From: SYOC01 sp035575235
Lineage (GTDB): Bacteria > Desulfobacterota > Binatia > Bin18
Assembly: GCA_035575235.1 (NCBI GenBank)
Contig: DATLYA010000154.1
Location: 1 to 7,492 of the forward strand
Direction: 5' to 3'
DNA length: 7,492 nucleotides
The notes below the pieces were generated by a model. That model was not told where the DNA came from. It was given only the letters and a program-made list of their open reading frames with translations, and searched no databases. A program made the position numbers and the translations under genes. Every line of letters begins with the position of its first letter. Position 1 is the first letter of the stretch. This document shows positions 1 to 6,305 of the stretch, one piece after another.

Positions 1-1
1 A

Positions 2-706
2 GAACTTGCTTACATTCAGGCTGAGCGTGTGCAGCCTACGACAGAACACGATGGATGGAGTGAGGTTCTGCGCTCGCCGCGCGTCTGGGCGTTAGTGCTC
101 TCGTACACAGTATGGGTGTACAACATGTGGCTCATGGCGTCGTGGTTGCCATCATATCTCGTACGGGGCCGCGGTTTTTCAGTTGGCGAGATGGGAGTCT
201 GGGGCGGCGCCATCACGGGCGCTGCTCTGGTGGGAACGATAGGCGGCGGTTGGTTATCCGATCAGCTCCTGCGGTATGGGCATAGCGTTGACCGGGCGCG
301 AAAGATCTTTCCCCTGGTCAGTATGCTCATTGGAGTGCCCTTTATGGTGCTGGGAGTGACCGTCGAGTCAGCATGGCTCTGTGTTGCGTTGCTGATGGGC
401 GCGCGTCTGTTTAATGACGCCGCCATCAGTGGATATATGAGTCTGCCTACTGAGATGAGTCCGCGCCACCTCGGCGCCATTTGGGGATGTATGAGCACGT
501 TCGGCAGTCTGGCCGGCATCATTGCCTCGATGCTGGCTGGATATCAGGTGGCGACGACAGGCAATTGGGCGTTGCCGTTTTATACCTCTGCCGGCGGCAT
601 TACCATCGCAGCGCTCATTATGGCTGTCGGCGTGTCGGCTCAGCCCTTGTTTACACAGGAACTCACGTCTCCAAGGGTAGTCCAGCCTGAGCCGGTCGTT
701 CACTAG
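2..706 (+). CDS. MFS transporter, C-terminal half (partial at left edge)
   Basis: The frame is open from the first codon of the window, so this is the last 234 residues of a longer protein; the GTG at position 29 is internal. It begins with a hydrophilic stretch typical of the central cytoplasmic loop, followed by about six hydrophobic segments (roughly residues 28-50, 58-82, 102-122, 125-145, 158-182 and 192-214), matching helices 7-12 of a 12-helix MFS carrier. A GGGWLSD...RARK loop between the second and third segments is the second-half copy of the MFS loop signature, and the overall pattern resembles the anion:cation symporter branch that imports organic acids and sugar acids. Substrate is unknown. 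It is convergent with the downstream EamA gene: the two TAG stops share the palindrome CTAG at 703-706, leaving no room for a separate terminator between them. Confidence 0.9.
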   Translation, partial: ELAYIQAERVQPTTEHDGWSEVLRSPRVWALVLSYTVWVYNMWLMASWLPSYLVRGRGFSVGEMGVWGGAITGAALVGTIGGGWLSDQLLRYGHSVDRARKIFPLVSMLIGVPFMVLGVTVESAWLCVALLMGARLFNDAAISGYMSLPTEMSPRHLGAIWGCMSTFGSLAGIIASMLAGYQVATTGNWALPFYTSAGGITIAALIMAVGVSAQPLFTQELTSPRVVQPEPVVH

Positions 707-1605
707 CGGCTCCTGCGTGTCGCCACCAAGATCCCGCTAATGACAATCACGCCGCCGAGCACATGCGGCGCAGTAATGGGCTCGTTCAAGAAGAAATAGG
801 CGATGCCGATCGCCATGACTGGCACAAGGTTAAGAAATATACCTGCGCGGCTGGGGCCGATCACGGCGACGGCATCGTAGAACCAGAAGTGCGCAAACGA
901 TCCTAGCGTGCTTTGATACGCAATCGCCGCCCAGGACGCCCACGCAACGTCCGCGAAGCGCCACTGGTCGCGCTCCAAGACGCAGCTTCCCGCGATTAAC
1001 CATAAGGCTCCAGTCATATACGTGTAGGTCGTCGCCGCTAATGGAGAGATTCTCTCCATTAAGCGGCGGCCATAGATGGTGTATGCGCCCCAACTGAGCT
1101 GTGTTCCTAACAGGATCAAATCTCCGCGGTTATACTGACTTTGCCTGACGACTTCCCAAGACCCACGAGTGATAATCACCGCCACGCCAAGAACGGAAAG
1201 AATAATGCCGAGGATTGCACGGGGAGGAAGGCGCTCCTTTAAGAGCAACACGGAAAGCAGCGCCAACGATACTGGCGACGCCGCGTTTAGCAGAGCGGCG
1301 TTGGTGACGGTGGTGAGTCGTAAGCCATAGTACGTACACCCCACACTGCCACAGTACCCGACAAAGCCGAGCAGCAAGAGCGTCATCATCAGCCGCGGGC
1401 TCCATGGCACAGGACGCGACTCGCGACGTAAGAAGAAAAAAAGCAACAGCGAGCCGAAGATCAGACGAATCGCCGCGATCGTGAGCGGCGGTACGCTGCG
1501 CAAGGCGATTTTGCCGGTAGGCATCAGCCCTGCCCAGACCATCGTCACCAGTGTTAAAAGGAAAAAAGCTCTCGTCTCGCGCGATACCTGCATGAAAAGG
1601 GGCAC
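703..1605 (-). CDS. EamA/DMT-superfamily transporter
   Basis: A 300-aa integral membrane protein, the usual size for the ten-helix drug/metabolite transporter superfamily. Two EamA repeats can be seen, about residues 12-147 and 160-296. Each ends in the typical pattern of a hydrophobic helix, a short acidic motif (KERL at 123-126; LNEP at 273-276) and a final Gly-rich helix (GIILSVLGVAVI; GGVIVISGILVA). Members export amino acids, metabolites or toxic compounds at the inner membrane; the substrate cannot be predicted. The GTG start at 1605 gives full length. ATG at 1593 is an alternative (296 aa), and neither has a convincing Shine-Dalgarno (GGAAAG lies about 13 nt before the GTG). The gene follows the oxidoreductase stop by only 30 nt on the same strand, so co-transcription, possibly with translational coupling, is likely. 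Its stop overlaps that of the convergent MFS gene. Confidence 0.9.
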   Translation of the reverse strand: MPLFMQVSRETRAFFLLTLVTMVWAGLMPTGKIALRSVPPLTIAAIRLIFGSLLLFFFLRRESRPVPWSPRLMMTLLLLGFVGYCGSVGCTYYGLRLTTVTNAALLNAASPVSLALLSVLLLKERLPPRAILGIILSVLGVAVIITRGSWEVVRQSQYNRGDLILLGTQLSWGAYTIYGRRLMERISPLAATTYTYMTGALWLIAGSCVLERDQWRFADVAWASWAAIAYQSTLGSFAHFWFYDAVAVIGPSRAGIFLNLVPVMAIGIAYFFLNEPITAPHVLGGVIVISGILVATRRSR

Positions 1606-1627
1606 TGTAGCAGATAAGCTTTCCGTA

Positions 1628-1648
1628 ATCAGCTATCAGCCTTCAGCA
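1628..1648. repeat. Heptamer repeat (3 units) over the oxidoreductase stop
   Basis: Three consecutive 7-bp units, ATCAGCT, ATCAGCC and TTCAGCA, run across the end of the luciferase-like gene. Its TGA stop (complement of 1636-1638) lies inside the array, so the last residues and the stop are written by the repeat. On the minus strand it reads as GCTGAAGG-CTGATAGCTGAT. It is short and imperfect, but matches in style the heptamer array inside the CoA-transferase gene. Confidence 0.55.
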
Positions 1649-2754
1649 CCCTCGCCAGCATCATGGGCATCAGAGACGCGCCCCCCTGGCGCTTTCCGAG
1701 GCTCTACAACTGTACTGACTACTTGTTTTTCCCTCTTGAATGCTGGCATGACCTCCCTGGCGAACAACCGCACCCCTTCACGATCATACAAGCCTGGACG
1801 GCGGAGGTTGATGATGAAGTGGGTCACGCCTGCGTCGATGTAGGCTTGCATTTGTTGCTTAACGGCGGCGGGGTCGCCGGCGAGCACGCTTCTCCGCACC
1901 TCATCGACACTGACCTTACGCAGCTCGGCCACGCGCTCAAGAAGGGTTTGGACTTCTGTCGCGTCGCTTTTGATATAGAGCGGCGTCAGGTACGACCGCT
2001 CGATTTCGGTGCAGTTCCGACCAATCTTCTGGCAGGCTTTTTCCAGGACCTTTCCTTTCTCGGCGACCTGTTCAGGCGGCAAGCTTGGGATATTCCACAT
2101 CTGCGCATACTTGGCGACGAGCGGCAAAATTTTCTTTTCCCCAATGCCGCCGATCATAATGGGCGGATGGGGCTGTTGCACGGGTTTTGGCATGAAGGGC
2201 GCGTCGATGAGCGTATAGTACTGTCCTTTGAATGAGACCGTCGGATTGGCGCTCCACAGTTTGGTAATCACTTCGAGCGCTTCAGCCAGTTGATTTGTCC
2301 GGTCTTTCACGGAGGGAAACGTGATGCCGTACGCTTGATGCTCTCTTTCAAACCACCCGGCGCCGATGCCGAGAATCAACCGACCGTTGCTCAGATGATC
2401 AACCGTCGCCGCCATTTTGGCGAGCACGGAAGGGTGGCGGAACGTATTGTTTGTCACCATCGCGCCAATTTTGATTTTCGCGGTGTTTGTCGCCATGGCT
2501 GCAAGCAGCGTCCAGGCTTCGAGCTCCGGCGCATCCGCCGGGCCAACGCTGGCAAGGAGGTGATCATTCGTCCATAAGGTGTCGAAACCCAACGCCTCCG
2601 CTTCTTGCCAGACCTCTTTGAGCTCTGCCACCGTGGTCTGTTGTTGCGCGACTTGGAGCCCGAAACGAATACCCGGCTGTGTGTCGTCAGCCCAGATGGA
2701 GCCGCCGAAAAAAACCAAACAAGCAGTGAACACCCACATGAGATGTCGTCTCAT
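1636..2754 (-). CDS. Luciferase-like F420-type oxidoreductase with signal peptide
   Basis: 372 aa. From about residue 29 it matches the luciferase-like (LLM class) fold: an IRFGLQ first strand, an EALGFDTLWTNDH segment (54-65), a GRLILGIGAGWFEREHQAYGI block (124-144), then KPVQQPHPPIMIGG (190-203). This resembles the subgroup annotated as probable F420-dependent oxidoreductases, which use reduced F420 or flavin for hydride transfer; cofactor and substrate are inferred. It is longer than the usual 280-330 aa because of two additions. Residues 1-22 form an apparent Sec-type signal peptide (MRRH, a hydrophobic core, cleavage near SIWA-DD). A polar tail of about 25 residues after 345 ends inside a heptamer repeat. 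The start is firm: AAGGAGG (complement of 2761-2767) lies 6 nt upstream, and there is no alternative start between the signal sequence and the enzyme domain. It precedes the EamA gene by 30 nt. Confidence 0.88.
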   Translation of the reverse strand: MRRHLMWVFTACLVFFGGSIWADDTQPGIRFGLQVAQQQTTVAELKEVWQEAEALGFDTLWTNDHLLASVGPADAPELEAWTLLAAMATNTAKIKIGAMVTNNTFRHPSVLAKMAATVDHLSNGRLILGIGAGWFEREHQAYGITFPSVKDRTNQLAEALEVITKLWSANPTVSFKGQYYTLIDAPFMPKPVQQPHPPIMIGGIGEKKILPLVAKYAQMWNIPSLPPEQVAEKGKVLEKACQKIGRNCTEIERSYLTPLYIKSDATEVQTLLERVAELRKVSVDEVRRSVLAGDPAAVKQQMQAYIDAGVTHFIINLRRPGLYDREGVRLFAREVMPAFKREKQVVSTVVEPRKAPGGRVSDAHDAGEGAEG

Positions 2755-2783
2755 GGTACGCCTCCTTTGCAGGCAGGCGTACC
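2738..2783 (-). promoter_or_regulatory. Two adjacent hairpins over the RBS and start of the oxidoreductase
   Basis: Upstream of the start, GGTACGCCT (2755-2763) and AGGCGTACC (2775-2783) form a perfect 9-bp inverted repeat with an 11-nt loop. In the minus-strand mRNA the Shine-Dalgarno AAGGAGG lies half in the loop and half in the stem. Immediately next to it ATGAGA (2738-2743) and TCTCAT (2749-2754) form a second 6-bp inverted repeat whose 5' arm in the mRNA begins with the AUG itself. Together they could hide both RBS and start codon, as in translational thermometers or protein-controlled leaders. The inverted repeats are seen directly; a regulatory role is inferred. Confidence 0.5.
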
Positions 2784-2827
2784 ATAGTCAGTGAAAGGGG
2801 GAAAGAGGAAATGGGGAAGAGCAAAAA

Positions 2828-2931
2828 GAAACCGGAGGCGTGAAAACTGAAACCGGAGAAACGGAGAATCGAGAACACGAGGAGCCCCTTTTTTTCTTTC
2901 TCCGATTCTCCCTGTCTCCGATTCCCCGGTT
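2828..2931. repeat. Purine/pyrimidine-rich short-period repeat forming a long imperfect inverted repeat
   Basis: This fills most of the 209-bp gap between the DUF1326 and oxidoreductase genes. The left part is purine-rich with a period near 7: GAAACCGGAG occurs at 2828-2837 and 2849-2858, 21 nt apart. The right part has an 8-bp period: TCTCCGAT (2899-2906), TCTCCCTG (2907-2914), TCTCCGAT (2915-2922), TCCCCGGT (2923-2930). The two parts pair: AACCGG (2851-2856) with CCGGTT (2926-2931), and GGAGAATCGAGAA (2863-2875) with TTCTCCGATTCTCC (2898-2911, one bulge). In minus-strand RNA this would be a long hairpin followed by a T-rich stretch. It could attenuate read-through or set mRNA ends; that role is inferred. 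Confidence 0.6.
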
Positions 2932-2963
2932 CGTCTTCAGAGGGGATTGGCGTCGAAGTGGGG

Positions 2964-3572
2964 CTACGCTGTCCACGTAAATGGCGCAAAGTGGCCGTTC
3001 GTGCCGCTGGTGTTCCAGGAGAGATTATGGTCGCTATAGCGGTAGGCTGTAGAAGCGGCAAGCGCGAGCTTGGAGGAAACTGGATGATTGGCGTTCGTCG
3101 CCCACAGTGGCTCCATCCCGTCCCGGCCTGTAATCGCGGCGATATCAATCTCTAAAATGTTAGGAATCGTCAGTCTGCGCTCGTTGCCGCTGATCTCAAA
3201 AGAGATGGGAGCCGCTTTCACGCCTAGAAATTTCGAGACGAGACCGGCAAAGATCGCTCCTGGCGCACCCCCCGCTTTGCCCGAGAAAATCATTCCTAAA
3301 GCGTCTTGTTGCGCTTGTGAGCCTTTGTCATCGACATACACGGCGGCGGTCCAATTGCCGTTCCGCATCTTCCCTGGACCAGGAAATGACACCACGAGCA
3401 CGGCATTTAAGTCATTTAAGGACGTTTGTCCGTACGCGCCCTGATTGATATGGAAGGCCAGCGCGGCGTCACAACGGTCGCGCGGCGTGGGCGCCTGGAC
3501 GAGGCATGCGCAAATCAGATCACAATTACAGGATTCAAAATATTCGCCGGAAATCGTCCATTTCTCAGCCAT
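2964..3572 (-). CDS. DUF1326 domain protein
   Basis: 202 aa, matching DUF1326 over its whole length: the N-terminal W-x-I-x-G-x-Y-x-E-x-C-N-C motif (residues 5-17), a central hydrophobic region, and the C-terminal NGHFAPFTW motif (192-200). Five cysteines cluster in the first 34 residues (C15, C17, C21, C23, C34; pattern CxC-x3-CxC-x10-C), which suggests metal or redox chemistry, but the family has no function I can state with confidence. No signal peptide or membrane segment is obvious. The frame extends upstream to an ATG at 3608, but the start at 3572 is preferred: AGGAGGG (complement of 3577-3583) is correctly spaced before it and the family motif begins at once. It lies 109 nt after the CoA-transferase stop on the same strand, so probably belongs to the same transcription unit. 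Confidence 0.88.
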   Translation of the reverse strand: MAEKWTISGEYFESCNCDLICACLVQAPTPRDRCDAALAFHINQGAYGQTSLNDLNAVLVVSFPGPGKMRNGNWTAAVYVDDKGSQAQQDALGMIFSGKAGGAPGAIFAGLVSKFLGVKAAPISFEISGNERRLTIPNILEIDIAAITGRDGMEPLWATNANHPVSSKLALAASTAYRYSDHNLSWNTSGTNGHFAPFTWTA

Positions 3573-3632
3573 AACACCCTCCTCTGGGATTGCTGGTTTG
3601 TCTACCACGCCGGTCCCGGCGCCACAAGTCTG

Positions 3633-3666
3633 CTTTTTTCTCCTGCTCTCGTCAGGGAAAAAAAAG
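3633..3666. repeat. Imperfect A/T-rich inverted repeat between two minus-strand genes
   Basis: CTTTTTTCTCCTG (3633-3645) and CAGGGAAAAAAAAG (3653-3666) pair imperfectly around a 7-nt loop. It sits between the CoA-transferase stop and the DUF1326 start. For minus-strand transcription the T8 run comes before the CCTG/CAGG core rather than after it, so it does not have intrinsic terminator form. It may be an mRNA structure or just homopolymer symmetry. Confidence 0.3.
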
Positions 3667-3681
3667 GAGGGGCTGCGCCTG

Positions 3682-6027
3682 TCATGCTTGCTTGATAATG
3701 CCTGCGCCTAAGAGCCGTTCAATTTTTTCCTGTTCATATCCCGCTATCTCCTGCAGCACCTCTACCGTGTGCTGTCCGAGCAGCGGCGCCACGTACGGCA
3801 ACACCGCTGGCGTGCGTGAAAACTTCGCAAGGACGCCAGTTTGCCGCACTTCTCCCCATTGGGGATGCTGATGAGTAGCGAGCAACTCATTCGCAGCAAT
3901 GTGCTCGTCATCAAAGAGCGCAGGAAGCGGCAGCACCGGCGCACACGGAACGCCTGCCGCATCGAGTTGTGACATCCATGCTGCTGTGGGTTGCGTCGCG
4001 AACGCGGCGGCGAGGGTGCGCCCTAGCGGGCTGTCGACCGCCGCCCGGCGCGCTTGAGCAAATTCATAGTGGTCGAGCAAGTCGGAACGGCGCAACACCT
4101 CACACAGACAAGACCAGTGGGCAGGCTCCACCACAGCCAGGAAGAGGGAGGAATCGGCTGTGAGGTAAATGCGATACACGGCGCTCGTTCCCCATAAATC
4201 CGGCGCGCCATTCTCCATATCCGGCCGTCCAGCATAGAAGATAAAGTTGCCGGACTGTACGGCCATGGCGGCATTGAGGAGCGAGGTTTCCACGCGCTGG
4301 CCTTTGCCTGTGCGCGTGCGTGCGTACAATGCTGCTGAGACGCCGTAGGCAGTCAGTAACGCTGCTGCATAATCGCAAATCCCACAGGTCAGATAGAAAG
4401 GCGGGTGACCGTGCCCGCCCTGAGCGCGCATAATGCCGGAGCGCGCTTGCAAGAGGGGATCAAACCCTGGGTAGTCGTGATCCGGGCCGCTCGAACCAAA
4501 AGCGGTGACCGTCGCGTAGATCAGCTGAGGATTGATCTGCACCAGGGTGTCATAATCAATCCCGTAGCGTTTTGTCGCTCCCGGGCGGAGGTTTTCAACC
4601 ACGACATCGGCCTTTCGCACCAAGTCATACACCACTTCGCGGCCTTCGGGGCTGTTGAGGTTCACGGCGAGCGCGCGCTTTCCTTGGTTCCAGCCCAGAA
4701 AACCAAAGCCGAACGAACGGAACGCATCGCCCTGTAATGATTCAACTTTGATGACATGAGCGCCAAGTTGCGCCAGGATCATAGGACCGAGCGTGCCGGC
4801 GATGTAGCTGGCGAAATCCAGGACAAGCACGCCCTCTAAGGGAGTTCGGAGTCCTGCGTGCTGAGGACTGAGTGCAGAAGAAAAGACCGTCCGTGCTTCC
4901 GCCTTCCGCCTTCCACATTCCGCCTTGACTTCAGCAGTATGTTGCCCTAACAACGGCGCTGGATTCTTGATAGCGCCAGGAGTGCCGTAGAGCCTCACTG
5001 GAACGCCCATTTGCACGGTCTTGCCAAGTTGTGGATCTTCGATTTGGACGCGCATGCCGTTATGGATCGTCTGACGATGTTCGATAAATTCCTGACGGCT
5101 GGTGACCGGAGCGCATGGGACGTCATGAGCGCGAAGAATCTGTAACCACTCTTCGCGTGATTTTGTGGCCATGATGGCGGCGATCTGTGCGGCCAGTGCG
5201 TCCCGATGCTCCGGCGCAATTCCCCACGGTGCTCGCTCATAGCGGGCGTCGGCCACCCATGCTGGTTTGTCCAGCGCCAGACAGAATTTATTCCAGAAGG
5301 TAGAATTGCCGCAGGCTACGAATAACCAGTCATCTTGGGCTTTGTACAAACGATACACAGGAATCGGGCCCAGTGGATTCATGCGCCCGCTGAACAAACG
5401 AAACATATCGGGATGGTACATCACCGAACCAGTTTGCATGGCAAAAGCGCCCGCCAGCCATGAGACCTCAATCCGTTGGCCCTGCCTGCTATGGGCTCGC
5501 TCATAGAGAGCCGCAGCGATTGAGCTGCACGCTACGAAGGCCGCGCCGTAACTGGCGATAGGAATCACCAGGTAGACCCCGCCGTCTCGATGCGACCACT
5601 GGCTGCCAAGGAGTCCGCCCACAGCCGCGACCAGAGCATCATCTGGATAGCGGCGCGCGTGCGGCCCTTTCCTGCCAAAGGCAGGCAGGCAGCAATAAAT
5701 GAGGCGGGAATTTTTTTGGCTCAGTTCTTCATAGGCAAGGCCAAGCTCGATGTCATCGCCTGGTTGCAGGTCGAGGAGGACAATATCCGCCGTGGAGATG
5801 AGGTCCCGAATGAAGGCGCGGCCCGCCTGCGTTGACGGATCAGCAATCACGCTGCGCTTACTGCGGTTCCAGACATGGAAACCTGGCGTGCCTCGCGCAG
5901 CGTCTCCTTGGGGAGGTTCAACCTTGATAACCTCCGCGCCTTGCTCTGCGAGCAACATGCCGGTATATGGACCAGCAGCGCCCTGTGTGAACTCAATGAC
6001 TCGTAGGCCGTCAAACGCACTTGCCAT
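3682..6027 (-). CDS. Tandem CaiB/BaiF family III CoA-transferase fusion
   Basis: 781 aa, about twice the usual 400-430 aa of a family III CoA-transferase. Two full domains are visible, about residues 4-367 and 396-757. Each starts with a GLRVIEF/GVLVLDF strand, then the A-E/H-VIKVE...GDA motif, a TG/SRQGQR or TGKGQR segment, and an APLLGQHTxEV end. Such enzymes move CoA between carboxylic acids through an aspartyl-CoA thioester. Aligned at the YGAA/YAAA...AALYER/YAR region, the C-terminal half has the catalytic-type Asp (D552, in GICDY) but the N-terminal half has Ser (S159, in PIASY), so only the second half looks competent. The joining stretch (368-395) is low-complexity and encoded by heptamer repeats. 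The start is well supported: AGGAG (complement of 6034-6038) lies 6 nt upstream. It is the first gene of the minus-strand set, divergent from the sigma-54 activator. Fused two-domain members exist in other bacteria; the substrate is unknown. Confidence 0.92.
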   Translation of the reverse strand: MASAFDGLRVIEFTQGAAGPYTGMLLAEQGAEVIKVEPPQGDAARGTPGFHVWNRSKRSVIADPSTQAGRAFIRDLISTADIVLLDLQPGDDIELGLAYEELSQKNSRLIYCCLPAFGRKGPHARRYPDDALVAAVGGLLGSQWSHRDGGVYLVIPIASYGAAFVACSSIAAALYERAHSRQGQRIEVSWLAGAFAMQTGSVMYHPDMFRLFSGRMNPLGPIPVYRLYKAQDDWLFVACGNSTFWNKFCLALDKPAWVADARYERAPWGIAPEHRDALAAQIAAIMATKSREEWLQILRAHDVPCAPVTSRQEFIEHRQTIHNGMRVQIEDPQLGKTVQMGVPVRLYGTPGAIKNPAPLLGQHTAEVKAECGRRKAEARTVFSSALSPQHAGLRTPLEGVLVLDFASYIAGTLGPMILAQLGAHVIKVESLQGDAFRSFGFGFLGWNQGKRALAVNLNSPEGREVVYDLVRKADVVVENLRPGATKRYGIDYDTLVQINPQLIYATVTAFGSSGPDHDYPGFDPLLQARSGIMRAQGGHGHPPFYLTCGICDYAAALLTAYGVSAALYARTRTGKGQRVETSLLNAAMAVQSGNFIFYAGRPDMENGAPDLWGTSAVYRIYLTADSSLFLAVVEPAHWSCLCEVLRRSDLLDHYEFAQARRAAVDSPLGRTLAAAFATQPTAAWMSQLDAAGVPCAPVLPLPALFDDEHIAANELLATHQHPQWGEVRQTGVLAKFSRTPAVLPYVAPLLGQHTVEVLQEIAGYEQEKIERLLGAGIIKQA
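4850..4869. repeat. AGTCCT/AGGACT inverted repeat in the fusion linker
   Basis: AGTCCT (4850-4855) and AGGACT (4864-4869) form a perfect 6-bp inverted repeat around an 8-nt loop. It lies inside the coding stretch for the linker between the two CoA-transferase domains, about 30 bp from the heptamer array. With that array it makes the whole linker repeat-derived in appearance. Confidence 0.5.
4897..4926. repeat. Heptamer tandem repeat (4 x TTCCGCC) inside the CoA-transferase gene
   Basis: Four consecutive 7-bp units, TTCCGCC, TTCCGCC, TTCCACA and TTCCGCC, followed by TT. On the coding (minus) strand they read GGCGGAA-type units and encode the charged linker KAECGRRKAEA between the two domains. 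Because 7 is not a multiple of 3, successive units are read in different frames, so adding or losing one unit would break the reading frame. Confidence 0.7.
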
Positions 6028-6147
6028 CGTATGCTCCTGAGAGGCGGTGAAGAATGCTCATGAACGATAGCACAGGACACTATGTGTCTCCGGAGGAAAA
6101 CTCAACTGGTCTGTAGTGCAGTGCAACAAGAGAGTATGGATGAGAAA

Positions 6148-6181
6148 GAGGAGACTGTCTGGGGACAAAGCCAGTCTCCTC
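6148..6181 (-). repeat. Perfect 10-bp inverted repeat in the CoA-transferase leader
   Basis: GAGGAGACTG (6148-6157) and CAGTCTCCTC (6172-6181) form a perfect 10-bp stem with a 14-nt loop, about 120 bp upstream of the CoA-transferase start. On the minus strand the stem is followed by TTTCTC, a weak T-rich tail, so it could be a poor terminator or attenuator in the leader. On the plus strand no T-run follows. The stem is seen directly; the role is inferred. Confidence 0.5.
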
Positions 6182-6251
6182 GGAAGGAATAGGAAAGAAG
6201 CTGGAGGATGGGGACTATGTCCCGCCAACTCCTCTCCTTCTTTATGGCACT

Positions 6252-6295
6252 TCCTGGAGGGCACGCCAGGAGTGTTTGCTCCTGTAGTGAGCAAA
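6252..6295. repeat. Three overlapping inverted repeats in a row
   Basis: TCCTGG (6252-6257)/CCAGGA (6266-6271), CAGGAG (6267-6272)/CTCCTG (6279-6284) and TTTGCTC (6275-6281)/GAGCAAA (6289-6295) are all perfect. Neighbouring pairs share bases, so the hairpins exclude one another. The last arm covers the candidate -12 box. They could be alternative RNA folds, or DNA sites for a dimeric regulator. Confidence 0.5.
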
Positions 6296-6305
6296 TTAGG
6301 CGCCG
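6290..6305 (-). promoter_or_regulatory. Candidate sigma-54 (-24/-12) promoter
   Basis: On the minus strand the sequence reads CGGCGCCTAATTTGCT, against the consensus YTGGCACG-N4-TTGCW. The invariant GG and GC are present with the exact 10-nt spacing, together with a full TTTGCT -12 element. Transcription would start near 6280 toward the CoA-transferase gene, about 250 nt upstream of its start codon. GG-N10-GC alone is expected by chance in a region this size; the extra matches and the divergent sigma-54 activator raise the likelihood. Confidence 0.35.

Noticed and set aside
3573..3608. Longer DUF1326 start at 3608
   Set aside because: The start at 3572 has a strong, well-spaced AGGAGGG and the family motif begins there.
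3633..3681. Intrinsic terminator after the CoA-transferase gene
   Set aside because: The T8 run on the minus strand is not preceded by a strong GC stem, and the following inverted repeat has the wrong polarity.
4897..4926. CRISPR array
   Set aside because: The units are 7 bp with no spacers, so this is a simple tandem repeat.
6224..6237. Second minus-strand GG-N10-GC match
   Set aside because: Beyond the two dinucleotides it matches the -24/-12 consensus poorly.
6245..6250. TGGCAC on the plus strand as a -24 element
   Set aside because: No GC at the required spacing downstream.
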